Assembly: GCA_964590005.1 (NCBI GenBank)
Contig: CAZPVJ010000026.1
Location: forward strand, 1 to 64,000
Source: CALJFL01 sp964590005
GTDB lineage: Bacteria; Pseudomonadota; Gammaproteobacteria; Pseudomonadales; Halieaceae
Length of the DNA: 64,000 bases
Reading direction: 5' to 3'
The translations under genes were made by a program, and so were the position numbers. Positions within the stretch are counted from its first letter, which is position 1, and every line of letters starts with the position of its first letter. This document shows positions 44,587 to 53,064 of the stretch, piece after piece. The notes below the pieces were generated by a model, which saw only the letters and a list, made by a program, of their open reading frames with translations, was not told where the DNA came from and ran no database searches.

Positions 44587-45168
44587 GTGAACTTTCTCGC
44601 ACACTTTCAACTGGCCTGGCCCGACGAAGGACTGGTCCTCGGTGCCCTGGAAGGCGATTACTACAAGGGCCCAGTGGGTAATAACATTCCAGACGATGTC
44701 GCCCGCGGTGTGCGCCTTCATCGCGCTATTGACGCCTTTACCGATAGCCATCACCACGTCGCAGAATTGCGACGGGCTTTTCCCGAGGGCCTGCGCCGTT
44801 ATGCCGGCATCCTCATCGACCTGGGGTTTGATCACTACCTGACCCGGCACTGGCAGCGTTTCAGTAACGACACCCTGCCCGAATTCAATGCCACGGTACT
44901 GCAGACACTGCAGGGACGAAGTGACACGCTCAGCGTGAATTCAAGGCGCATGCTGGATCGACTGGCGGAGTACGATATTCTCAATCGCTATCACGACTGG
45001 CGGTCCGTCACCGGCAGCGCCGAGCGTATCGGAGAGCGTTTTCGTCGTGGCAACCCCCTCGTGGCCATTGAGTCCCAGGTTGACCCGCTGCGCAGACCAA
45101 TAGAGCAAACGTTCCTGGCGTTCTACCCGGAGTTACAGGCCTTTGTCTCTGAGTGGCGAAGCCAATGA
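44587..45168 (+). CDS. acpH: ACP phosphodiesterase AcpH
   Basis: A 193-residue protein of the AcpH family, which removes the 4'-phosphopantetheine group from acyl carrier protein. Visible family features are MNFLAHF at the start, GDYYKG, the paired DFHR-like metal/HD region (RLHRAIDAFTDSH) and LGFDHYLTRHW. The start is GTG, 10 bases after gshA. Confidence 0.86.
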   Translation: MNFLAHFQLAWPDEGLVLGALEGDYYKGPVGNNIPDDVARGVRLHRAIDAFTDSHHHVAELRRAFPEGLRRYAGILIDLGFDHYLTRHWQRFSNDTLPEFNATVLQTLQGRSDTLSVNSRRMLDRLAEYDILNRYHDWRSVTGSAERIGERFRRGNPLVAIESQVDPLRRPIEQTFLAFYPELQAFVSEWRSQ

Positions 45169-45266
45169 ACTATTTCGGGCTTTGGCCATCGAAGTTTGCA
45201 CTGACTGAAAAAAATCACTAAGTTACGCGCCTTCCATAACGCCATCACAAATGGGGAAACTGCTAC

Positions 45267-45758
45267 ATGCTCAATGCCCTGAACCCACGCCTGGTTTTCC
45301 TGGGCATTACCGTAATTGCCGTCGTTTCGATGGTGTTCGCCCTGTACCTTGAACACCAGCTGGACTTACTGCCCTGTCCGCTGTGCATGACCCAGCGCGC
45401 CTTCGTAGTGCTGACAGGGGCGATAGCACTGTTGGCGGTACTGCATAATCCACAACTCTGGGGTCGCAGGGTGTACGGTGGCCTGTGCACGCTGGCTGCT
45501 CTTGCTGGCGGTGCGGTAGCAGCGCGCCATGTGTGGTTACAACATCTGCCCGCCGACGAGGTACCGGCCTGTGGCCCTAGCCTCGAATACATGCTCGACA
45601 CACTTCCCTTCAGCGAAACCGTCAGCCTCGTGCTGATGGGTGATGGCAATTGCGCCGAGACCGTCTGGACCCTGCTGGGCTTCAGTATTCCCGAACAAAC
45701 CCTGGCCTTATTTTTCGTCCTGGTGCTGATTTGCGGCTGGCAGACGGTACGCCGCTGA
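45267..45758 (+). CDS. dsbB: Disulfide bond formation protein B
   Basis: Four-helix inner-membrane quinone reductase that reoxidises DsbA, 163 residues. The first periplasmic pair is Cys37/Cys40 (PCPLC) and the second is Cys102/Cys129, the catalytic DsbB pattern. The small secreted four-cysteine protein at 9541 could be a substrate of this pathway (inference). It precedes rsd, as dsb/algQ neighbours do in Pseudomonas. Confidence 0.93.
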   Translation: MLNALNPRLVFLGITVIAVVSMVFALYLEHQLDLLPCPLCMTQRAFVVLTGAIALLAVLHNPQLWGRRVYGGLCTLAALAGGAVAARHVWLQHLPADEVPACGPSLEYMLDTLPFSETVSLVLMGDGNCAETVWTLLGFSIPEQTLALFFVLVLICGWQTVRR

Positions 45759-45829
45759 GGCGAGCTTGCCGCAGGCACCCCGCACCCTTATAGTGCATCG
45801 AACGGGGCAACGTACGGGGTTGAACAAAG

Positions 45830-46309
45830 ATGCCAAACCGGCAATCAGATCCTATCCAGCAGTTTGCTGTTGTTGACGAGTTGCTGACGCGTTGGCTGCG
45901 TGAGCGACGCGCCTTACTGGCTAGCTATACCGGTATCGTTGTTACCCTGGACAGTCAGCCCACGGCCGAGGCATTGAGCAAACACCAGCAGACTTTTTGC
46001 CAGCTGTTGGTGGACTACATATCCGCCGGTCACTTTGAAGTCTTTCATGAACTGATCGATGAGGCCGAGTTTTTTGGTGACGGCAGCAGCAAGCTGGCGA
46101 CTACGTTGATGCCGGCGATTGCCGACACGACCGAAGTGATCATGGCCTATGAAGAAAAATACGGTCGCGGTGAAGACTACCCCGACACACTAGAGCGCGA
46201 TCTGTCGGTGCTAGGTGAACTACTGGAGTCGCGTTTCGTGCTGGAAGACCAGCTGATAGCCGGCCTCCACAACACGCATCGGCGCCAGGCAGAGACCCCG
46301 GCGCCCTAG
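45830..46309 (+). CDS. rsd: Rsd/AlgQ family anti-sigma-70 factor
   Basis: A 159-residue protein of the Rsd/AlgQ family, which binds RNA polymerase sigma-70 and helps switch to alternative sigma factors; AlgQ regulates alginate genes in Pseudomonas. Family features are the N-terminal VVDELLTRWLRERR block and a central helix LVDYISAGHFEVFHELIDE. It lies between dsbB and the convergent FKBP gene (4-base gap). Confidence 0.91.
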   Translation: MPNRQSDPIQQFAVVDELLTRWLRERRALLASYTGIVVTLDSQPTAEALSKHQQTFCQLLVDYISAGHFEVFHELIDEAEFFGDGSSKLATTLMPAIADTTEVIMAYEEKYGRGEDYPDTLERDLSVLGELLESRFVLEDQLIAGLHNTHRRQAETPAP

Positions 46310-46313
46310 GGCA

Positions 46314-47069
46314 TTATTCCGCGGCGGGCTCTTCGGCTGCCGCTTCTTCGGCCTGGCTGGGGATGGCGATCAACTCAACATCGAACACCAGCGCGGCGTT
46401 GGGGCCAATCATCTGACCGGCACCACCGGCACCATAGCCAAGCTCGGAAGGAATGTAGAGCTTCCACTTGGATCCGGTCGGCATCAACTGCAGCGCCTCG
46501 GTCCAGCCCGCGATTACCTGGCCAACACCAAAGGTCACAGTCTGACCCCGGCTGTACGATGAATCGAACTCGGTGCCGTCGATAAGCGTGCCGCGGTAAT
46601 GGACTTCAACCGTATCGTCTGCGCCCGGCACAGCACCGTCGCCCGCCTCGACAATTTCATACTGCAGTCCAGACTCGGTCACGGTAACGCCCTCGCGACT
46701 CGCGTTTTCGGCGAGAAAAGCCTCAGAGGCAGCCTGGTTAGCGGTAGCAGCAGCCGCCTGGGCCTCCTGCTGCTGGGCAGCGACCTTCTCCTGGTAACCC
46801 TGCAGCTCTGCCTGGATCTCCTCCTGGGTCAGACGCGGCTCGGCGCCTTCCAGGGCATCACTGATGCCCGCGGAAAAGGCCGCCACATCGATCGGCATTC
46901 CCTCGGCAGCCATGCGCTGGCCAAGCCCAAGAGCCATACCGTAACTGAGGCGCTGCTCTGAAGTCTCGAGACTGGCTTCCTCTGGCTCGGCAGGAGCCTG
47001 GCCTTGTTGATTACAGGCTTGCAGGCTGACCACGGCAACCAAGGCAAGCGGGAGGGTAAATTTGTTCAT
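46314..47069 (-). CDS. FKBP-type peptidyl-prolyl isomerase lipoprotein
   Basis: A 251-residue protein from the ATG at 47069 (GGAAG about 7 bases upstream), with a lipobox LQAC. The N-terminal domain is the FkpA/Mip-type dimerisation region (SYGMALGLGQRMAAEG), and residues about 130-240 are an FKBP domain (VEVHYRGTLIDGTEFDSS, FGVGQVIAGW, IPSELGYGAGG). A glutamate/alanine tail closes the chain. It acts as an envelope foldase. In the Pseudomonas order an FKBP gene sits between algQ and algP. Confidence 0.92.
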   Translation of the reverse strand: MNKFTLPLALVAVVSLQACNQQGQAPAEPEEASLETSEQRLSYGMALGLGQRMAAEGMPIDVAAFSAGISDALEGAEPRLTQEEIQAELQGYQEKVAAQQQEAQAAAATANQAASEAFLAENASREGVTVTESGLQYEIVEAGDGAVPGADDTVEVHYRGTLIDGTEFDSSYSRGQTVTFGVGQVIAGWTEALQLMPTGSKWKLYIPSELGYGAGGAGQMIGPNAALVFDVELIAIPSQAEEAAAEEPAAE

Positions 47070-47326
47070 AGTCGCTTCCATATCACTTGGGAATGAGGGC
47101 ATGCAGGATACCCGAATCTAGGCGCCGGGTCGCTCCACACTCGTCAGCGGTGGACAGGAACGACGCATAGCGTAATGCCTGGCCGGCCGGTCATCGACGA
47201 AAAGGGAGTAAAACCGCAGCGATGGACGCGAATAGTACTATCCCCTGCGGGTCCAGCGCCACCCCTGTGGAGGTCGGTTCACGCTTCTGGTGGCAACCGC
47301 GGCCAGCGGGTAGAATCCGCCACCTG

Positions 47327-49213
47327 ATGATTATTCTGCGCCAAGTAAGCCTGCGTCGGGGCAGCAAATTGCTCCTCAAGGAGGCTGACGTCACCATCCA
47401 ACCCGGCCAGCGGCTGGCGCTTATCGGTGCCAATGGCACGGGTAAATCCAGCCTGTTCAGCCTGCTGCTTGGGGACCTGGGACAGGATAGCGGGGAGATC
47501 CAGGGGATGAATAACCTGCGACTGGCCCACATGGCGCAAGAGGTGGCCAGTACCACGATCGCCGCCGGCGAGTATGTCCTGCGCGGTGACAGCCAATTGG
47601 CTGAACTTCGACAAAAGCTGGCCGCGGCAGAGTCCGCGGAAAACTTCAGTGCTGCCGCACAGATACATTCGCAGCTCGAGGATATAGACGGTTACAGCGC
47701 CGAGCGTCGCGCAGAAAGGCTGCTACAGGGCCTGGGCTTCGACGAGGACGCCTCGTCACGTCCCGTCACAGACTTCTCGGGAGGCTGGCGAATTCGGCTG
47801 AATCTGGCCAGGGCGCTGATGACGCCCTCAGATATGCTGCTACTGGACGAACCCACCAACCACCTGGACCTGGACGCCACGCTCTGGCTGCAGCAGTGGT
47901 TGCAAAAATACCCTGGCACGTTACTGATGATTTCCCACGACCGCGACTTTATCGATGCCACCTGTGAAAGAATCCTGCAGATAGAGCACCAGCAACTGCA
48001 CAGTTTTCGCGGGAACTACTCGGACTTCGAAAGACAACGCGCGGAGAGATTGGCCAACCAGCAAGCCAGTTACGAGAAGCAACAAAGGCGCGTTGCCCAG
48101 ATTGAAGATTTCGTTCGCCGTTTTCGCTACAAGGCCACCAAGGCCAAGCAGGCCCAAAGCAGGCTGAAGGAACTGGAGCGCATGCAGAGTCTTGCTCCGG
48201 CTCACGTCGATTCACCATTCAATTTCAGCTTCCTGCCACCGGGGAAAACCAGTGACCCCATTCTGTTACTGGACGAGGCCGACCTCGGCTATGAAGGACA
48301 GGCCGTCCTGGAGAAGGTCTCCCTGGCGTTGGGGCCTGGCAGCAGGCTGGGCCTGCTCGGTAAGAACGGCGCGGGTAAGAGCACACTGCTAAAAAGCCTC
48401 GTGGGCACGCTGCCGCTGCTGGCCGGCCGGCGTGTCACCGGAGAGCACTGCCGAATCGGCTACTTCGACCAGCAACAGTTGGAGGTGCTGGATCTGCAGG
48501 CCAGTGCCGCATTGCACCTGCAGCGGGCAAATCCAGACGCTCGCGAGCAGGAGATTCTGGACTTTCTGGGGGGCTTTAATTTCCGTGGAGACGGGGCAAC
48601 CACACCCATCGCCCCATTTTCCGGCGGCGAAAAGGCCCGCCTGGCACTGGCCCTGGTGGTCTGGCAGAGACCCAATCTGCTGGTGCTGGACGAACCCACC
48701 AACCACCTTGACCTGGATATGCGTCACGCCATGGAAATCGCCCTGCAGGGTTTTGAGGGTGCACTGATCCTGGTCAGTCACGATCGGCACATGCTGCGCA
48801 ATACCGTTGAGGAACTGCGACTTGTTCACGACGGCCGTGTCGATGACTACCAGGAGGACCTGGCGAGCTATGAAAAATGGGTTTTAGGTAATTTTAGCGA
48901 TGCGCCCGCGCGCGAAACCAGCGGTAATCGCGATCAGAGCCGCCGCGAAAAGCGCCAGCAAGCTGCCGCCGAGCGCGCCCGGTTACAACCGATGAAAAAA
49001 CAGCTGCAAAAAATTGAAAGTGAAATGGACACCCTGGAATGCTCGCTGACCGATATGGAATCGCGGCTCGCCTCGCCAGAGCTCTACGAGTCCGACGCCC
49101 GTGAGGATCTCGCTCAACTGGTACAGCAACAGGGTGAAATGAAAGCGCGGGCCGCCAGCCTCGAGGAAGAATGGCTGGCCTTACAGGAACAGCTGGAGGA
49201 ATTCAGCGATTGA
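47327..49213 (+). CDS. yheS: ABC-F family ATPase YheS
   Basis: Cytoplasmic ABC-F protein of 628 residues from the ATG at 47327; E. coli YheS has about 637. Two nucleotide domains: Walker A GANGTGKSS and GKNGAGKST, signatures FSGGWR and FSGGEKARL, Walker B LLLDEPTNHLDLD in both. The C-terminal part is a coiled coil rich in Lys, Glu, Gln. ABC-F proteins bind the ribosomal E-site and relieve stalled translation. A longer frame from 47222 is unlikely. The stop overlaps the convergent GIY-YIG gene by 11 bases. Confidence 0.94.
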   Translation: MIILRQVSLRRGSKLLLKEADVTIQPGQRLALIGANGTGKSSLFSLLLGDLGQDSGEIQGMNNLRLAHMAQEVASTTIAAGEYVLRGDSQLAELRQKLAAAESAENFSAAAQIHSQLEDIDGYSAERRAERLLQGLGFDEDASSRPVTDFSGGWRIRLNLARALMTPSDMLLLDEPTNHLDLDATLWLQQWLQKYPGTLLMISHDRDFIDATCERILQIEHQQLHSFRGNYSDFERQRAERLANQQASYEKQQRRVAQIEDFVRRFRYKATKAKQAQSRLKELERMQSLAPAHVDSPFNFSFLPPGKTSDPILLLDEADLGYEGQAVLEKVSLALGPGSRLGLLGKNGAGKSTLLKSLVGTLPLLAGRRVTGEHCRIGYFDQQQLEVLDLQASAALHLQRANPDAREQEILDFLGGFNFRGDGATTPIAPFSGGEKARLALALVVWQRPNLLVLDEPTNHLDLDMRHAMEIALQGFEGALILVSHDRHMLRNTVEELRLVHDGRVDDYQEDLASYEKWVLGNFSDAPARETSGNRDQSRREKRQQAAAERARLQPMKKQLQKIESEMDTLECSLTDMESRLASPELYESDAREDLAQLVQQQGEMKARAASLEEEWLALQEQLEEFSD

Positions 49214-49460
49214 TCAAATCCAGTTTGGCTTGTCGAGACAGGCGTTTTATCGCCGCCTCTCTCTGTTGCGCAGCACTGCGATTGTCGACAGCCACTGACC
49301 ACAGTAACCGAACAGGTCGGCGACCGCGGGTGTACTTGGGTCCGCCGGCAATTTCGCCATTGTGCTGGCGCAGGCGCCTGGCCAGGTCAACGGCCACACC
49401 CGTATAGAGGCTGTCATCGGCACACTGGAGGATATAGACCTGCCAGGTCACCTGCTGCAT
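49203..49460 (-). CDS. GIY-YIG domain protein (UPF0213/YhbQ-like)
   Basis: A short GIY-YIG nuclease-fold protein, about 85 residues from the ATG at 49460 (longer in-frame starts at 49469 and 49508). The core is VYILQCADDSLYTGVAVD, with an Arg (LARRLRQHN) and a basic C-terminal AAIKRLSRQAKLDLI, matching the YhbQ/UPF0213 type. It may be a structure-specific endonuclease; the family has little biochemistry. Divergent from trxA. Confidence 0.85.
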   Translation of the reverse strand: MQQVTWQVYILQCADDSLYTGVAVDLARRLRQHNGEIAGGPKYTRGRRPVRLLWSVAVDNRSAAQQREAAIKRLSRQAKLDLINR

Positions 49461-49562
49461 TGGGCACATCCACACTTGCTCTTCGAATTTCGGCATAGAC
49501 ACCAACACGGTGTTTTATAGCCTACCGAACTATCAGCATACCTAAAAACTCTAGACAGAACG

Positions 49563-49590
49563 TTGAGTCGAGCGGTCTGGGTGGTATTAT
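49563..49590 (+). promoter_or_regulatory. Probable trxA promoter
   Basis: TTGAGT, a 16-base spacer and TATTAT, about 52 bases before the trxA ATG. Four of six match at -35 and five of six at -10. Confidence 0.55.
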
Positions 49591-49641
49591 TGCCTGCCTG
49601 ATTTTATGCGGACACCCCCGCGATCCCTGTTGGAGATAGCA

Positions 49642-49968
49642 ATGAGCGAACAAATCGTACACGTCAGCGATTCCACCTTTGACGAAGAAGTCTTGAATTC
49701 TGATGTACCCGTACTGGTAGATTTCTGGGCGGAATGGTGCGGTCCCTGCAAGATGATCGCACCCGTACTGGACGAACTCGCCGCGGAGTATGACGGCAAG
49801 CTGAAAGTGTGCAAGGTTGACGTCGACGCCAACCCGGATATCCCGCCCAAATTCGGCATACGCGGCATCCCCACTCTGATCGTGTTCAAGGGCGGCAATG
49901 CCGAGGCAACCAAAGTCGGCGCCCTGTCCAAGACGCAACTCACCGAGTTTGTCCAGGAAGTCATCTGA
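49642..49968 (+). CDS. trxA: Thioredoxin 1
   Basis: A 108-residue thioredoxin with the active site WCGPC (Cys33, Cys36) and the cis-Pro loop GIPT. GGAG lies 7 bases before the ATG; a longer frame from 49606 is not used. It reduces cytosolic disulfides and supplies electrons to ribonucleotide reductase, methionine sulfoxide reductase and peroxiredoxins such as that at 27920. It is followed by rho, the conserved gammaproteobacterial order. Confidence 0.97.
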   Translation: MSEQIVHVSDSTFDEEVLNSDVPVLVDFWAEWCGPCKMIAPVLDELAAEYDGKLKVCKVDVDANPDIPPKFGIRGIPTLIVFKGGNAEATKVGALSKTQLTEFVQEVI

Positions 49969-49976
49969 GCGCTCAC

Positions 49977-49995
49977 GGGCGCCCGGCGGGCGCCC
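49977..49995 (+). terminator. GC-rich hairpin after trxA without a T-run
   Basis: GGGCGCCC, three bases, GGGCGCCC, 9 bases after the trxA stop. It is a strong stem but has no T-run, so it may stabilise the trxA mRNA 3' end or help Rho-dependent termination rather than terminate by itself. Confidence 0.45.
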
Positions 49996-50211
49996 ATTAC
50001 ATGCTGAGTAGGCGATTCTAGCCGCGCGCAAAAAGCGGTAGACGCCTACCACCGGGCGTGCTACATTTCTCCTCGTCGCACACGTCTGTGCAACAATAAT
50101 AAGCCCTACTATCCAAACACTAAGCAATCTGCGTCGCTAACTGTTGGCCTGGCCAACCACCCTCACGTTGATACTTCTTTTTCTAACGCAAACACACACC
50201 AGTACTGTCTT

Positions 50212-51480
50212 ATGAACCTGACCGACCTGAAAACCAAATCCACCCAGGAACTCATCGATATCGCCAAGGATATCGGCCTGGACAATATGGCGCGCTCGCG
50301 TAAACAGGACATCATCTTTGCGATCCTGAAGCGTCATGCCAAGAGCGGCGAGGACATTTACGGTGACGGTGTTCTGGAGATCCTGCAGGATGGCTTCGGT
50401 TTTTTGCGATCTGCCGACAGTTCCTACCTGGCCGGCCCCGATGATATCTATGTATCGCCCAGCCAGATCCGGCGCTTTAACCTGCGCACAGGCGACACCA
50501 TTACCGGCAAGATCCGTCCGCCAAAAGATTCCGAGCGTTATTTCGCTCTCCTCAAGGTTGATGAGGTCAACTTCAACAAGCCGGAAAACTCCAAACACAA
50601 GATATTGTTTGAAAACCTTACTCCGCTATTCCCTGACGAGCGACTCACGCTGGAAAAAGGCAATGGCAGTACCGAGGATCTGACCGGACGGATCATTGAC
50701 CTAGTGTCACCGATTGGCAAAGGTCAGCGCGGTCTGCTGGTGGCACCGCCCAAGGCCGGTAAAACCATCATGATGCAGAGCATCGCCCAATCGATCATCA
50801 GCAATAACCCCGAGTGCGACATCATTGTGCTGTTGATAGACGAGCGTCCTGAGGAAGTGACCGAGATGCAACGCTCGGTCGGTGCCCGCGGTGCAGAGGT
50901 CGTGGCGTCCACCTTTGACGAGCCACCCTCACGTCACGTACAGGTAGCCGACATGGTGATCGAGAAAGCCAAGCGGCTGGTAGAGCACAAACGCGACGTG
51001 GTTATCCTGCTCGATTCAATTACGCGCCTGGCACGCGCCTACAACACGGTGATACCCAGCTCAGGCAAGGTGCTAACCGGCGGTGTCGACGCGCATGCAC
51101 TGGAGCGGCCCAAGCGCTTTTTTGGTGCGGCAAGAAACATCGAAGAAGGTGGCAGCCTTTCCATCATCGCCACGGCATTGATCGATACTGGCTCCAAGAT
51201 GGACGAGGTCATCTACGAAGAATTCAAGGGCACCGGTAACGCGGAATTGCACCTGGATCGCAAGATTGCTGAAAAGCGTGTGTATCCGTCCATCAATATT
51301 CGTCGCTCTGGCACCCGACGCGAAGAATTGCTGACCGGCGAAGAAGAACTGCAGCGCATGTGGATTCTGCGCAAACTGCTGCACGGCATGGAAGACCTGC
51401 CCGCTATCGAGTTCCTGCTTGATCGTCTCAAGGATACCAAGACCAACGAGGAGTTCTTCCTCTCCATGAAGCGCAAGTAG
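50212..51480 (+). CDS. rho: Transcription termination factor Rho
   Basis: Hexameric RNA-dependent ATPase/helicase, 422 residues. The N-terminal helix bundle (TQELIDIAKDIGLDN) precedes the RNA-binding cold-shock-like fold (GDGVLEILQDGFGFLRS), and the P-loop is APPKAGKT near 178-185. No large insertions are seen, as in E. coli Rho. Its leader is 243 bases from trxA, and Rho typically controls its own transcription within such a leader. Confidence 0.98.
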   Translation: MNLTDLKTKSTQELIDIAKDIGLDNMARSRKQDIIFAILKRHAKSGEDIYGDGVLEILQDGFGFLRSADSSYLAGPDDIYVSPSQIRRFNLRTGDTITGKIRPPKDSERYFALLKVDEVNFNKPENSKHKILFENLTPLFPDERLTLEKGNGSTEDLTGRIIDLVSPIGKGQRGLLVAPPKAGKTIMMQSIAQSIISNNPECDIIVLLIDERPEEVTEMQRSVGARGAEVVASTFDEPPSRHVQVADMVIEKAKRLVEHKRDVVILLDSITRLARAYNTVIPSSGKVLTGGVDAHALERPKRFFGAARNIEEGGSLSIIATALIDTGSKMDEVIYEEFKGTGNAELHLDRKIAEKRVYPSINIRRSGTRREELLTGEEELQRMWILRKLLHGMEDLPAIEFLLDRLKDTKTNEEFFLSMKRK

Positions 51481-51563
51481 CACGAAAGGGGTTCGACCAC
51501 TGCACGGAACCCTGCGCCTGACACGCTATACTGTGTTGCTCACACTATGAGGTAGCAGGCACC

Positions 51564-53060
51564 GTGGCAGCAGAGTACTCAGACTTGCGCGATTTTATCG
51601 CGGCGCTGGAGCAGCGCGGCGAGCTCAAGCGCATCACCGTCGAAGTTGACCCCAACCTGGAAATGACCGAGATTGCCGACCGCACCCTGCGCGCCGGTGG
51701 GCCGGCACTGCTGTTTGAAAACCCCAAGGGTTACAACGCCCCGGTACTGGCTAACCTGTTCGGTACAGAACAGCGGGTGGCGCTGGGTATGGGCGCTGAC
51801 AATGTTGCGGCCTTGCGTGATATCGGCGAACTACTGGCCTACCTGCGACAGCCGGACCCGCCAAAGGGAATGCGCGACGCGCTCGACAAGGCGCCGATAC
51901 TCAAGCAGGTGATGAACATGGGGCCGAAGACTGTGCGTAATCCGCCCTGCCAGTTTCACGTGCGCAGGGGCGACGAAGTCGACCTCAATGCGTTGCCTAT
52001 TCAAACCTGCTGGCCGGGCGACGCAGGCCCGCTTGTCACCTGGCCCCTGGTAATTACCCGCGGGCCAAACAAGGAAAGACAGAACCTGGGTATTTATCGC
52101 ATGCAACTTATCGGTCGCAACAAGCTGATCATGCGCTGGCTATCACATCGCGGTGGCGCTCTGGATTTCCGGGACTGGCAGCTGCAAAACCCTGGAAAAC
52201 CCTATCCTGTTGCAGTCGCGCTTGGTGCCGACCCGGCCACGACCCTGGGGGCAGTAACGCCGGTGCCTGACAGTCTCTCCGAGTACGCCTTCGCAGGCCT
52301 GCTCAGAGGCAGCAAGACCGAGGTCGCCGACTGCGTCACGGAACTTTGCCAGGAGCAGGCGTTGAAAGTACCGGCAACCGCGGAATACATCCTCGAAGGC
52401 TACCTTGCTCCCGGGGAGATGGCTGACGAGGGTCCATTTGGCGACCACACAGGCTATTACAACGAGGTGGAGCGGTTCCCCGTGTTCACCGTGGAAGCCA
52501 TCACGTCTCGCGAGGCACCCATTTACCACAGCACCTATACCGGCCGGCCACCGGACGAACCGGCAGTGCTGGGCGTAGCGCTGAACGAGGTATTCGTGCC
52601 GCTTTTGAAGAAGCAGTTCCCGGAGATCAGTGACTTCTACCTGCCGCCCGAGGGCTGTTCTTACCGAATGGCTGTCGTAACCATGCGCAAGGAATACCCC
52701 GGACACGCCAAACGGGTAATGCTGGGGATCTGGTCATTCCTTCGACAGTTCATGTATACCAAGTTCATAGTCGTCACCGACGACGATGTTAACGCGCGAG
52801 ACTGGAAGGACGTGGTGTGGGCAATGACAACGCGAATGGATCCACGACGGGACTCAGTTTTTATCGACAATACACCAATCGATTACCTGGACTTCGCTTC
52901 TCCGGTCGCGGGACTGGGGTCAAAGGTGGGCTTCGATGCAACCAACAAGTGGAGCGGTGAGACCGACCGCGAATGGGGCAAGCCCATCGCCATGGACCCG
53001 GCCACCATTGAAAAGGTCGATCAGATCTGGGACCAGCTGGGTATCACCGGAGAAAGTTGA
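51564..53060 (+). CDS. ubiD: UbiD, 4-hydroxy-3-polyprenylbenzoate decarboxylase
   Basis: Prenylated-FMN-dependent decarboxylase of ubiquinone synthesis, 498 residues. It shows the UbiD family blocks: YSDLRDFI and GELKRI at the N-terminus, a central ARGPNKER-like region (ITRGPNKERQNLGIYRMQ), the EGPFGDHTGYY motif with the conserved Glu, and a C-terminal KWSGE. The UbiX partner that makes the cofactor is not in the window. The start is GTG at 51564. Follows rho, as in Pseudomonas. Confidence 0.95.
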   Translation: MAAEYSDLRDFIAALEQRGELKRITVEVDPNLEMTEIADRTLRAGGPALLFENPKGYNAPVLANLFGTEQRVALGMGADNVAALRDIGELLAYLRQPDPPKGMRDALDKAPILKQVMNMGPKTVRNPPCQFHVRRGDEVDLNALPIQTCWPGDAGPLVTWPLVITRGPNKERQNLGIYRMQLIGRNKLIMRWLSHRGGALDFRDWQLQNPGKPYPVAVALGADPATTLGAVTPVPDSLSEYAFAGLLRGSKTEVADCVTELCQEQALKVPATAEYILEGYLAPGEMADEGPFGDHTGYYNEVERFPVFTVEAITSREAPIYHSTYTGRPPDEPAVLGVALNEVFVPLLKKQFPEISDFYLPPEGCSYRMAVVTMRKEYPGHAKRVMLGIWSFLRQFMYTKFIVVTDDDVNARDWKDVVWAMTTRMDPRRDSVFIDNTPIDYLDFASPVAGLGSKVGFDATNKWSGETDREWGKPIAMDPATIEKVDQIWDQLGITGES

Positions 53061-53064
53061 GCGC

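Noticed and set aside
45196..45224. Possible dsbB promoter TTGCAC-N17-TAAGTT
   Set aside because: Only weak matches to both boxes, so it was not listed as a feature.
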